Source: UBA4064 sp050179135 (GTDB lineage Bacteria > Desulfobacterota > Desulfobacteria > Desulfobacterales > Desulfatirhabdiaceae). Taken from it: 33,083 nt of DNA. Made by a program: the position numbers and the translations under genes. The stretch covers positions 1-33,083 of the forward strand of contig JBFXFK010000041.1 of assembly GCA_050179135.1 (NCBI GenBank). Direction: 5' to 3'. Shown here one piece after another: positions 24,679-31,327 of the stretch. Below the pieces are notes generated by a model. It was given only the letters and a program-made list of their open reading frames with translations, made no database searches and was not told where the DNA came from. The stretch's first letter is position 1; every line of letters begins with the position of its first letter.

Positions 24679-25545
24679 ATGCGATATCAAAACATGTATC
24701 CACCCTATGTTTCCGTAGCCGAACGCCAGGCAAAAGCGCGGAAGATGGCTGAAAAACTGCAGAAAAAATCCGGCCCCCTGAATCCGGTTTGCGTTTCGGG
24801 TCGGACCATTGCAAAATCCTGGTGGGGCAAATCCTGGAATCAGAATCTGGAACGGTATGCAGACTATGCCAACCGGATTGGGCGGGGCCGATCCTATGTC
24901 TGTAACGGCATGGTCCTGGATCTTCAGATTCAGCCGGAGACCATTACCGCAATTGTGGCCGGCTCCGGCAGCACCCCCTACAAGATTACGATAAAGATCA
25001 AACCGGTTCCGGGTGATGCCTGGAAACGTCTGATGCGGGATGCGGCTGGCCAGATTGAATCCCTGGCCGCACTGCTGGAAGGCCGGTTTCCGGAATCCCT
25101 GAAAACCCTGATGTTTGCCAGGGAGGCCGGGCTGTTTCCAGAACCCAAAGAAATCAAATTCGAGTGCTCCTGTCCGGACTGGGCCTATATGTGCAAACAT
25201 GTGGCCGCTGTCCTGTACGGGGTTGGTGCACGCCTGGATGATGATCCCAAGCTCTTTTTCACGCTTCGCGGGGTCAATATCAATGATCTGATCGGCGATG
25301 TGGCCCGAACCGAAACCCAAAAACTGCTGAAGCGCCAAACCGGTTACAGCCCGCGTATCATTCAGCCATCGGATAGCCGGCTGCTCGATATCCAGGCCCT
25401 GTTCGGCATCGATCTGGTTGGCGCTTCCCCTCCGAAATCTCCCGTTCCCGTCCCTGAAAAAAGCGATCGGTCAAAGAAAAAAAGCAAACCGGTGGCGGTA
25501 AAGCGAAAACCGGCGCCAAAGCGCAGGAAAGCCGCTGTATCGTAA
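24679..25545 (+). CDS. SWIM zinc-finger protein
   Basis: A 288-residue partner of the SNF2 helicase. The SWIM motif C-x-C-x6-C-x-H is complete: Cys163, Cys165, Cys172, His174 (CSCPDWAYMCKHVAAVLYG). The upstream region (SWWGKSWNQNLERYADYANRIGRGR) is the usual N-terminus of this family. The last ~30 residues are a Lys/Arg/Pro/Ala-rich tail (KKKSKPVAVKRKPAPKRRK), likely to bind nucleic acid. It begins 3 bases after the SNF2 stop, so it completes a tight three-gene unit. SWIM domains bind zinc and contact DNA or proteins; the biochemical role of the SNF2-SWIM pair is not established to my knowledge. Confidence 0.92.
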   Translation: MRYQNMYPPYVSVAERQAKARKMAEKLQKKSGPLNPVCVSGRTIAKSWWGKSWNQNLERYADYANRIGRGRSYVCNGMVLDLQIQPETITAIVAGSGSTPYKITIKIKPVPGDAWKRLMRDAAGQIESLAALLEGRFPESLKTLMFAREAGLFPEPKEIKFECSCPDWAYMCKHVAAVLYGVGARLDDDPKLFFTLRGVNINDLIGDVARTETQKLLKRQTGYSPRIIQPSDSRLLDIQALFGIDLVGASPPKSPVPVPEKSDRSKKKSKPVAVKRKPAPKRRKAAVS

Positions 25546-25557
25546 CCTTCAGTGGGC

Positions 25558-25650
25558 CTGTCAGGGAACTCCCGTTGGTCGCACCCTGACCTACGCCAAG
25601 ATCGGTCAGCAGCGTAGGTCAGGCTGGCCGGTTGTTTGGCCTGCCTGACA
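25558..25650. repeat. 93-bp palindromic repeat, copy 1
   Basis: Differs from copy 2 (25721-25813) at four of 93 positions. It begins CTGTCAGG and ends CCTGACA, and contains a perfect 12-bp internal stem, CCTGACCTACGC/GCGTAGGTCAGG. It begins 13 bases after the stop of the SWIM gene. No coding capacity; a REP-like or small mobile palindromic repeat. Confidence 0.85.
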
Positions 25651-25670
25651 TGGCCGAAATGCATCCTGCC

Positions 25671-25719
25671 TGTCAGGGAGTCGCAAAAGCCGCGACACCC
25701 AGACCTACAGCGGCTGACA
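25671..25719. repeat. Shorter related palindrome between the two 93-bp copies
   Basis: This begins TGTCAGGGAG and ends GCTGACA, with an inner stem GTCGC/GCGAC and the shared word AGACCTAC. It has the same boundary sequences as the 93-bp copies but a different core, so it is probably a diverged or deleted member of the same family. Confidence 0.6.
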
Positions 25720-25720
25720 G

Positions 25721-25813
25721 CTGTCAGGGAACTCCCGTTGGTCGCACCCTGACCTACGCCAAGAGCGGTCAGCAGCGTGGGTCAGGCTGGCCGGTCCTTT
25801 GGCCTGCCTGACA
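25721..25813. repeat. 93-bp palindromic repeat, copy 2
   Basis: Same orientation and length as copy 1, 163 bases downstream. One of the four differences changes the right arm of the inner stem to GCGTGGGTCAGG, which keeps pairing as a G-T wobble. This suggests the hairpin form matters or that the change is recent. Confidence 0.85.
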
Positions 25814-25828
25814 CTCCGGATGGCGGTA

Positions 25829-25849
25829 TGCCCTTCAGTCTTCACCCTT
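25829..25849 (-). repeat. Decayed 7-bp tandem repeat, 3 units
   Basis: The minus strand reads AAGGGTG AAGACTG AAGGGCA, three units close to the AAGGMTG heptamer found at 14593 and 19581. Weak on its own, but the position between genes fits the other two. Confidence 0.4.
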
Positions 25850-25867
25850 TTTCACCGGATGACGCGC

Positions 25868-25911
25868 AAAAAAAACGCCCTTCGGTGACCGGAAACAGTC
25901 ACCAAAGGGCG
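25868..25911 (-). terminator. Intrinsic terminator of the hydrogenase operon
   Basis: On the minus strand a 14-bp stem (25898-25911 with 25876-25889, one mismatch) around an 8-nt loop is followed at once by eight T residues (the A-run 25868-25875 on the plus strand). It lies 34 bases after the stop of the large-subunit gene. Confidence 0.9.
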
Positions 25912-25944
25912 CATTAACAGGTAAATCCAATTGCGGTGTACCGG

Positions 25945-27585
25945 TTAAACGACCCGAATCTTGTACACCTCGTTTGAATCCGGATCGATCACATGAACCG
26001 CGCAGGCAATGCAGGGGTCAAATGAATGAACCGTACGCAACACTTCCAGGGGGCGCTTGGGATCGGCAATGGGTGTGCCGATCAGGGCTTCCTCGACCGG
26101 ACCTCTTTTCCCCTTTTCGCATCGGGGGCCCAGGTTCCACGTTGAGGGAACCACATATTGATAATTCTTGATTTTCTTGTTTTCAATCTCGATCCAGTGG
26201 CCGAGTGAGCCCCGGGGCACATCGTTCAGGCCATACCCCATACCCTTGTCCGGCATCTGCCATGCCTGATAGGTTTTGGTGTCGCCATTTTTGATATTGG
26301 TGATCAGCTCGTTGATCATCCCCTCCATGGCATCGCCGATGGCAATGGTTTCCAGGCCACGGGCAGCGGTTCTCCCGAGTGTTGAAAAGAGTGCTGTAAC
26401 CGGAATATCCAGTTTTTTGAGTGTGCTGTCCACAAGACTCTTGATTTCTGCATGACCTTTTCCATATGCCACCAACACCCGCGCCAACGGTCCCACCTCA
26501 CAGGGTTCGCCTTCATATCGCGGGGCTTTGAGCCAGGAATATTTGGCATCGGTCTTGTATTCCCCGTGCTTGGGTTTGGTTTCTCCCTTGGAGGGATGTT
26601 TGGCGGTCCCCTCTTCATACCAGGATCGGGTGACGCTTTCCGTAATTTTTTCCTGTTGCGCCGCACCCACTTTGGTCACATCCCGTTTCATGATGACCCC
26701 TCCGGGCAGATAGAGGCTTTCGGGCTCCTTTTCACTGGCAGGAAAGTCGCCATATGCCATAAAATTGGTGGTGCCGCCAATGGCGCCCCAGTCCTTGTAA
26801 AACGATGCCACGGCCAGCAGATCCGGAATATAGACATTTTTGATGAATTCCTGGCTTTCTTTCCACAGATACAGAAATTCGGCAATCCGGTCCGGGGTCA
26901 GATCGGCAACACAGGTCACGCCACCCACAACCAGGGACTGAAGATGCGGGTTTTTCCCACCCAAAATGGCATGCATTCTGGCGGTTCTGGCCTGAAGTTT
27001 CAGCGCCTCCAGATAATGGCCGGCAGCCATCAGGTTGGCTTCCGGGGGCAGTTTGTATGCTTCATGTCCCCAGTAGGCATTGCTGAAGGGTCCCAACTGG
27101 CCGCTGTCCACAAATGTCTGAAGCCGCTGCTGAACCGCCTTGTAATACACGGCTCCGCCGACGGATGCGCTGCTGACACTGTCTGCCAGAGCGGCTGTTT
27201 TGGCCGGGTCCGCTTTCAGTGCGCTGACAATATCCACCCAGTCCAGGGCGTGCAGATGATAAAAATGAACCAGATGATCATGCTGAAACTGGGCCCCATG
27301 CAGCAGGTTTCTGATCAGTCTGGCATTGGGGGGAATGGTTACACCCACCGCGTTTTCAACTGCGCGGACGGATGCCAGTGCATGGGTGTACGTGCAGACA
27401 CCGCAGGAACGCTGGACAAAGTGATGGGCATCCCGGGGGTCTCTTCCCTGGAGAATCAGTTCAATTCCCCGGAACATCTGCCCGGAACTCCAGGCATCCT
27501 TGACTTTTCCGCCTTCTATTTCAACCTCGATACGAAGATGTCCTTCGATTCTGGTGATTGGATCAATTGTGATTCGATTACCCAT
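25945..27585 (-). CDS. hynA: Periplasmic [NiFe] hydrogenase, large subunit
   Basis: A 546-residue catalytic subunit of uptake-type [NiFe] hydrogenase, oxidising H2 or, in reverse, reducing protons. The N-terminus ITIDPITRIEGHLRIEVEI is typical. The four Ni-Fe ligands are present: Cys61 and Cys64 in RSCGVCTYTH, and Cys525 and Cys528 in DPCIACAVH. After His531 there are 15 residues (VIDPDSNEVYKIRVV), the usual extension removed by the maturation protease. The ligand position that is selenocysteine in [NiFeSe] enzymes is an ordinary TGC here. ATG 27583-27585 has GAGGAG about 10 bases upstream. It lies 83 bp after the small-subunit gene. It has no signal of its own and should be exported with the small subunit through Tat. 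Confidence 0.97.
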   Translation of the reverse strand: MGNRITIDPITRIEGHLRIEVEIEGGKVKDAWSSGQMFRGIELILQGRDPRDAHHFVQRSCGVCTYTHALASVRAVENAVGVTIPPNARLIRNLLHGAQFQHDHLVHFYHLHALDWVDIVSALKADPAKTAALADSVSSASVGGAVYYKAVQQRLQTFVDSGQLGPFSNAYWGHEAYKLPPEANLMAAGHYLEALKLQARTARMHAILGGKNPHLQSLVVGGVTCVADLTPDRIAEFLYLWKESQEFIKNVYIPDLLAVASFYKDWGAIGGTTNFMAYGDFPASEKEPESLYLPGGVIMKRDVTKVGAAQQEKITESVTRSWYEEGTAKHPSKGETKPKHGEYKTDAKYSWLKAPRYEGEPCEVGPLARVLVAYGKGHAEIKSLVDSTLKKLDIPVTALFSTLGRTAARGLETIAIGDAMEGMINELITNIKNGDTKTYQAWQMPDKGMGYGLNDVPRGSLGHWIEIENKKIKNYQYVVPSTWNLGPRCEKGKRGPVEEALIGTPIADPKRPLEVLRTVHSFDPCIACAVHVIDPDSNEVYKIRVV

Positions 27586-27668
27586 ATATGCTGTCTCCTC
27601 TCTTCTCCTGATCGGTCATGTGGTAATTAACCGTGGGAATAATTTGGTCTGAATTCCGATACAATGGT

Positions 27669-28610
27669 TTACATGGGTTCATAGAACGGGCTCATTTTGT
27701 CCCAGAAAGCAGGCTCGCTGCATCCCAGGCAGGGATGACCAGCTTCCACCGGCCAACTGGTCCCGTCATTGAATTTGGCAACCGGGCAGTTATTATAGGT
27801 TTCCGGGCCTCTGCATCCCATCTTGTACAGACAGTACCCCATTGCAGCTTCCTGTGATCCGAATTCCAGCACAAATTCCTCATTTTCAAAATGGGATCGT
27901 CTGGGGCACTGATCATGAATGGTTTTTCCATAAGCAAACAGGGGTCTGCCCAGCTTGTCCAGATCAGGCAGTTTTCCAAGAAGAAGATAATTGACAACGG
28001 TACCGACAAAACTCACCGGATTGGGCGGACATCCGGGAATATTGAGTGTTTTGATGCCCAATGCTTCACCAACGCCCACATACCCGCCCGGGTTTGGTGC
28101 GGCTGCCTGGACCCCGCCATAAGATGCGCAGGTGCCGATGGCAATCACCGCAGCAGCCTTGGGGCAGACATCTTTTGCGATTTCCAGAAATGTCCGGTCG
28201 CCAACTTTGCCGTAGGCGCCATCATATTTGGTGGCCACAGCTCCTTCCACAACACAGATGAACTTGCCTTCATGTTTTTTGATCGCGCTCTGAAGCTGTT
28301 CTTCGGCCTGATGTCCGGCAGCCGCCATGATGGTTTCATGATATTCCACAGACAGCACTTCCAGAACCAAATCATCGATATAGGGATACTGGGATCGGAG
28401 AAGCGCCTCCGAACATCCTGTGCATTCGCCAAAATGCAGCCAGACGACGGGTGGCCGCTGTTTGGGGGCAGCAAAGACTTCTGCAACTTTGGGTACAAAA
28501 GACGATGACAGCCCCATGGTTGCAGTCAAAAAAGTGCAATACTTCATGAAATCTCTTCGTGAGACCCCTTTTTGCTCCAGTCGATCAAAAAACTGTTTTT
28601 CATTTTCCAT
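27669..28610 (-). CDS. hynB: Periplasmic [NiFe] hydrogenase, small subunit (Tat precursor)
   Basis: A 313-residue electron-transfer subunit. The twin-arginine signal SRRDFMK lies near residue 17, followed by a hydrophobic stretch and an AA-P cleavage region. The mature protein has proximal cluster ligands (ECTGCSE, GTCASYGG, NIPGCPPNP), distal ligands (IHDQCPRR, YCLYKMGCRG) and the medial cluster (NNCPVAKFN, SWPVEAGHPCLGCSEP), with Pro rather than a fourth Cys, which predicts a [3Fe-4S] centre. No C-terminal membrane anchor follows, so it is the soluble periplasmic type, probably passing electrons to a periplasmic cytochrome c. ATG 28608-28610 is chosen because AGGAGG lies 5 bases upstream; the in-frame GTG at 28614 overlaps that site. 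First gene of the hydrogenase operon; no maturation genes are adjacent. Confidence 0.96.
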   Translation of the reverse strand: MENEKQFFDRLEQKGVSRRDFMKYCTFLTATMGLSSSFVPKVAEVFAAPKQRPPVVWLHFGECTGCSEALLRSQYPYIDDLVLEVLSVEYHETIMAAAGHQAEEQLQSAIKKHEGKFICVVEGAVATKYDGAYGKVGDRTFLEIAKDVCPKAAAVIAIGTCASYGGVQAAAPNPGGYVGVGEALGIKTLNIPGCPPNPVSFVGTVVNYLLLGKLPDLDKLGRPLFAYGKTIHDQCPRRSHFENEEFVLEFGSQEAAMGYCLYKMGCRGPETYNNCPVAKFNDGTSWPVEAGHPCLGCSEPAFWDKMSPFYEPM

Positions 28611-29095
28611 TGGCACCTCCTGATGCGGTTAAAAAAATGAATGTGTAAAAATCAGCTTCTACCAGTCCGCTACCGGAAAAAATAGCCGGGTATTGTGATA
28701 CGCCAGCCCAAAAAAATACGGTAAGTCAATAATGATAGCCCGTTTTTGAATCTGTTTTTTTCCCTGAAAAAACAGAAAAACGGTGTAAATTGATGCGGAC
28801 ATAATTACTGATATAATTTTTTTTTATCAAGTATTATATTGGTTCATTGTTTACAAAATTACGGGTGCTGACATTGATTATTGATTGAGTTATCCGTATT
28901 TCAGATGGATCGCGGTGAAACACAACAAATACTGAAGTATCCCGACCAAACCAATCGTAATGACTGAAATCTGTTTTCAGGGCTCACATTCCGCGCTTGA
29001 CGAAGAAAAAAAATGCATGTATCGATAGTTCATATGCAGTCGATCAGGGTGAAGACGCTGGTGCATCAAACAGATTATCTTTTCCGGAGGAGACG
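28611..29095. other. Divergent regulatory region between hynB and the thioredoxin-like gene
   Basis: The 485 bases are AT-rich and carry promoters for both directions by position. I see a strong hairpin at 28740-28783, a run of nine T at about 28819-28827, and the ribosome sites of both flanking genes. I found no clear sigma-54 site (GG-N10-GC spacing) and cannot place -10/-35 boxes with confidence. No gene-like frame. Confidence 0.5.
28740..28783. promoter_or_regulatory. Hairpin upstream of the hydrogenase operon
   Basis: CTGTTTTTT (28752-28760) pairs with AAAAAACAG (28767-28775), and CCGTTTTT pairs with AAAAACGG on the outside, with a four-base GAAT bulge on one side. It lies 130 bases upstream of hynB. 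Possible operator, leader structure or weak terminator; no direct evidence for which. Confidence 0.45.
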
Positions 29096-29680
29096 ATGAT
29101 GAAAAAAAATGGAGTTATCTGGCGAATTCAGATACTGGCACTGGGGTTCTGCCTTTTTGTTATCTCTCAGGCAGCCATTGCGGAGACATCTCCGCCGGCA
29201 GAAGGCGGCAGTCTGCCGGAACTGATTCTGCAGTCACCAACCGATCCGGACCATCTTCGCATACTTGGACTTTCCAATCAGCCGACCTTCACCATTCCGC
29301 AGATCAATGCATCCATTGTCATTATCGAAATTTTCAGCATGTATTGCCCGCATTGTCAGTCGGAAGCCCCCCGAATCAATGATCTGTATCAGAAGATACT
29401 GAAATCCCCAAAGCTGAAAGATTCGGTCAGAATGATCGGTATTGGTGTGGGAAATTCAAAATTTGAGGTTGAATTTTTTCGAAAAACCTATTCTGTTCCG
29501 TTTCCGCTTGTTCCGGATGGCAAATTTACCATTCACAAACAACTGGGAGAAGTTCGAACCCCTTATTTTATCGCTGTTCGGATCAATCCGGAAAAAACCC
29601 ACAGGGTCTTTTACTCAAAGCTTGGCGCAATCGATAACCCGGACCAGTTTCTGAAAATGATTGAAGGGCAACTGAAATAG
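29096..29680 (+). CDS. Exported thioredoxin-fold (TlpA/DsbA-like) protein
   Basis: A 194-residue protein with a signal peptide (MMKKNGVIWRIQILALGFCL, then AIAE) and a thioredoxin-fold domain carrying the redox pair Cys84-Pro-His-Cys87 in FSMYCPHCQSEAPRIN. PH between the cysteines is the dipeptide of oxidising DsbA, but the layout (RINDLYQKI, later VPFPLVPDG) is closer to TlpA/ResA. The cis-Pro region appears as VRTPYFI. Likely a periplasmic thiol-disulfide protein. The start at 29096 is chosen for GGAGG 6-7 bases upstream and for the signal peptide; the frame runs open to a TTG at 28997. Divergent from the hydrogenase operon, so a shared role is possible but not shown. Confidence 0.85.
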   Translation: MMKKNGVIWRIQILALGFCLFVISQAAIAETSPPAEGGSLPELILQSPTDPDHLRILGLSNQPTFTIPQINASIVIIEIFSMYCPHCQSEAPRINDLYQKILKSPKLKDSVRMIGIGVGNSKFEVEFFRKTYSVPFPLVPDGKFTIHKQLGEVRTPYFIAVRINPEKTHRVFYSKLGAIDNPDQFLKMIEGQLK

Positions 29681-29775
29681 TGCCTGAACGAAAGGTTCGA
29701 TATTCTGCTGTTCGCTGTTTATTTTCATTCATGGGTTGAATCACCCGGAATGACACGTGAAAAAAAATTACAGGG

Positions 29776-31047
29776 TTATCGGCAGGCAGCCAGATATGGC
29801 TTCAGGGCATTCTGAATGCGCCTTTTGACCAGTGTCAGCGGTTCGGGAGTCAGCGTTCCGTTTTTGATTTCAGGATGGAGATCGGGCAAGAATTGCCGCA
29901 ACAGTGCCTCAGGAATGGGTCGCTTCAGATTTTGGATCAGGTGATCCCATGCAGCCATTGCGTCAGGGTGGGTCCAGTAATATCGGATTCGGTCCCGAAA
30001 ACTGTAGTGCAACAGGAAACGCAGCGATTCCGAGCTTTCTTCTGGATAATGGGCGCGCCAGTGTTCCGGGTGTCTCATCATCAGATTTTCCATGACCTGG
30101 CGCAGGTGTGATCGTACAGATATGCCGGGACAGGCATCCTCGATTCGGGCCAGGGCATAAGTCGCTTCCCGAAAAGCAAATGTGAGACAGGGACCCGTTT
30201 TGAGCAGGAAAAAATGATCCGCGACCATCTGCTTTAAGGCGTCGGGTGTCTGATAATCCGTGGCATGAATTTCAAAGGTCATCTGATCGGGTAACCGGCT
30301 GTGGCAGGCGGAAAGCGCCATTGCCCGATCGGGATTATAGGGGCAGATCACCCGGTCCCCAAATTCCACCCCGGGTTGTGCAACCACGGCAATCACCCGC
30401 TGCCATGCGGATTCAAGGCCGCTTTGATAAAACGCGTTTTCATAGATTCTTATGGATGAAAGAAGAGTGTCTGGGCGTGTTACCGTGACAGGATCGATAT
30501 CTTCCAGACCGCCTCCGGGAGGTGGCGCCTCGTTTCCAATGACATACCATGGCCGGTCGCAATCGGGCCTGCCGGATGCCGCATCCTCCGCAACCCGACA
30601 GAGTTGCACGGCCCGGCCGGCTGCAATTTCAGGCGCCAGAACAGGGCCGGAATCATCGGCGCAACACATTCCGGTATCGAGATGAATTTTTCGAAACCCG
30701 GCGGCCACACAATGGGACGCCAGCGCCGCGGCTTTGGCCATGGCCGTTGCAGCCGCTTCTTTTTTCCAGACATGAGGTCCCAGATGATCGGCGCCGATAA
30801 TGATCTGTTCGGGAGAAAGGCCCGCATGTGCAGACAGTCGGCGGATGAACGCAGAAAAGGCCAACGGCGTCATTCCCGTATATCCGCCGGAAAGATTGAC
30901 CTGATTGGGCGTGGCTTCCACCAGAATCGGCCGTTTTTCCGAAGCGGCCAGTTCCATTGCCGCCTGAAGCACTGTGGGATGCGATGAACACACCGAGACC
31001 ATGCCGCCGATCTGGCCGTCGAGATGTTGTTTTCGAAGGTGAATCAT
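29776..31047 (-). CDS. gatZ: GatZ/KbaZ-like tagatose-bisphosphate aldolase subunit
   Basis: A 423-residue protein similar along its length to E. coli KbaZ/GatZ: an MxHL start, VCSSHPTVLQAAMELA, ILVEATPNQVNLSGGYTGMTP, IIIGADHLGPHVWK, AGFRKIHLDTGMCCADD. In enterobacteria this subunit stabilises the catalytic class II aldolase GatY/KbaY; on its own it has not been shown to be an efficient aldolase. No GatY/KbaY or sugar-transport gene is in the window, so it may have another role here. The start at 31045-31047 is chosen because it matches the family N-terminus; a GTG at 31060-31062 is in frame. Neither has a clear ribosome site. Confidence 0.85.
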   Translation of the reverse strand: MIHLRKQHLDGQIGGMVSVCSSHPTVLQAAMELAASEKRPILVEATPNQVNLSGGYTGMTPLAFSAFIRRLSAHAGLSPEQIIIGADHLGPHVWKKEAAATAMAKAAALASHCVAAGFRKIHLDTGMCCADDSGPVLAPEIAAGRAVQLCRVAEDAASGRPDCDRPWYVIGNEAPPPGGGLEDIDPVTVTRPDTLLSSIRIYENAFYQSGLESAWQRVIAVVAQPGVEFGDRVICPYNPDRAMALSACHSRLPDQMTFEIHATDYQTPDALKQMVADHFFLLKTGPCLTFAFREATYALARIEDACPGISVRSHLRQVMENLMMRHPEHWRAHYPEESSESLRFLLHYSFRDRIRYYWTHPDAMAAWDHLIQNLKRPIPEALLRQFLPDLHPEIKNGTLTPEPLTLVKRRIQNALKPYLAACR

Positions 31048-31228
31048 GGAGCGCCGTGTCACTTGTGGAATTTAATTTGAAAGTTTACGAAATTATTTTT
31101 CTGAAAGTCTATATATAGATCATATCTGCATGGCGATCAATACCCGGATCATGGTCAGGCAGGCTCCGGAATTTGAGATTTGTTCACCAACCATGCCTGT
31201 ATGTGACAAACACAAAATCACATTCCTC

Positions 31229-31277
31229 CAGGTGTATTAAACATGGCTCATCGCTGTTTCGGGTGGGTAAACACCTG
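31229..31277 (+). promoter_or_regulatory. Upstream hairpin able to compete with the SD-sequestering stem
   Basis: CAGGTGT-A-TTA (31229-31239) pairs with TAAACACCTG (31268-31277) with one bulged A. Its loop (31240-31267) contains the whole left arm of the larger hairpin that covers the ribosome site, so the two form either a pseudoknot or two alternative states. Confidence 0.5.
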
Positions 31278-31319
31278 ACATGCATATCCAGAGGCACCCA
31301 TACGAAACAGCGAGGAGCC
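31245..31319 (+). promoter_or_regulatory. Hairpin covering the Shine-Dalgarno sequence of the cNMP/PP2C gene
   Basis: The 23-base arms 31245-31267 and 31297-31319 pair at 20 Watson-Crick positions plus one G-U, with an unbroken 11-bp core TCGCTGTTTCG/CGAAACAGCGA, around a 29-nt loop. The right arm contains the entire ribosome site GAGGAG (31312-31317) of the gene starting at 31328. This is the layout of a translational switch. An inverted-repeat scar of a mobile element is the alternative. Confidence 0.65.
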
Positions 31320-31327
31320 AGAAAAAT

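Noticed and set aside
25558..25813. A CRISPR array
   Set aside because: Only two long (93-bp) near-identical copies plus one shorter relative, no regular short spacers and no cas genes.
25945..28610. A [NiFeSe] hydrogenase
   Set aside because: The selenocysteine position in DPCxxC is TGC and the medial cluster has Pro, both typical of a standard [NiFe] enzyme.
31201..31223. A CRP-type operator (ATGTGA ... TCACAT) before the cNMP/PP2C gene
   Set aside because: The half-sites are 11 bases apart instead of the 6 needed for a CRP site, and nothing else supports it.
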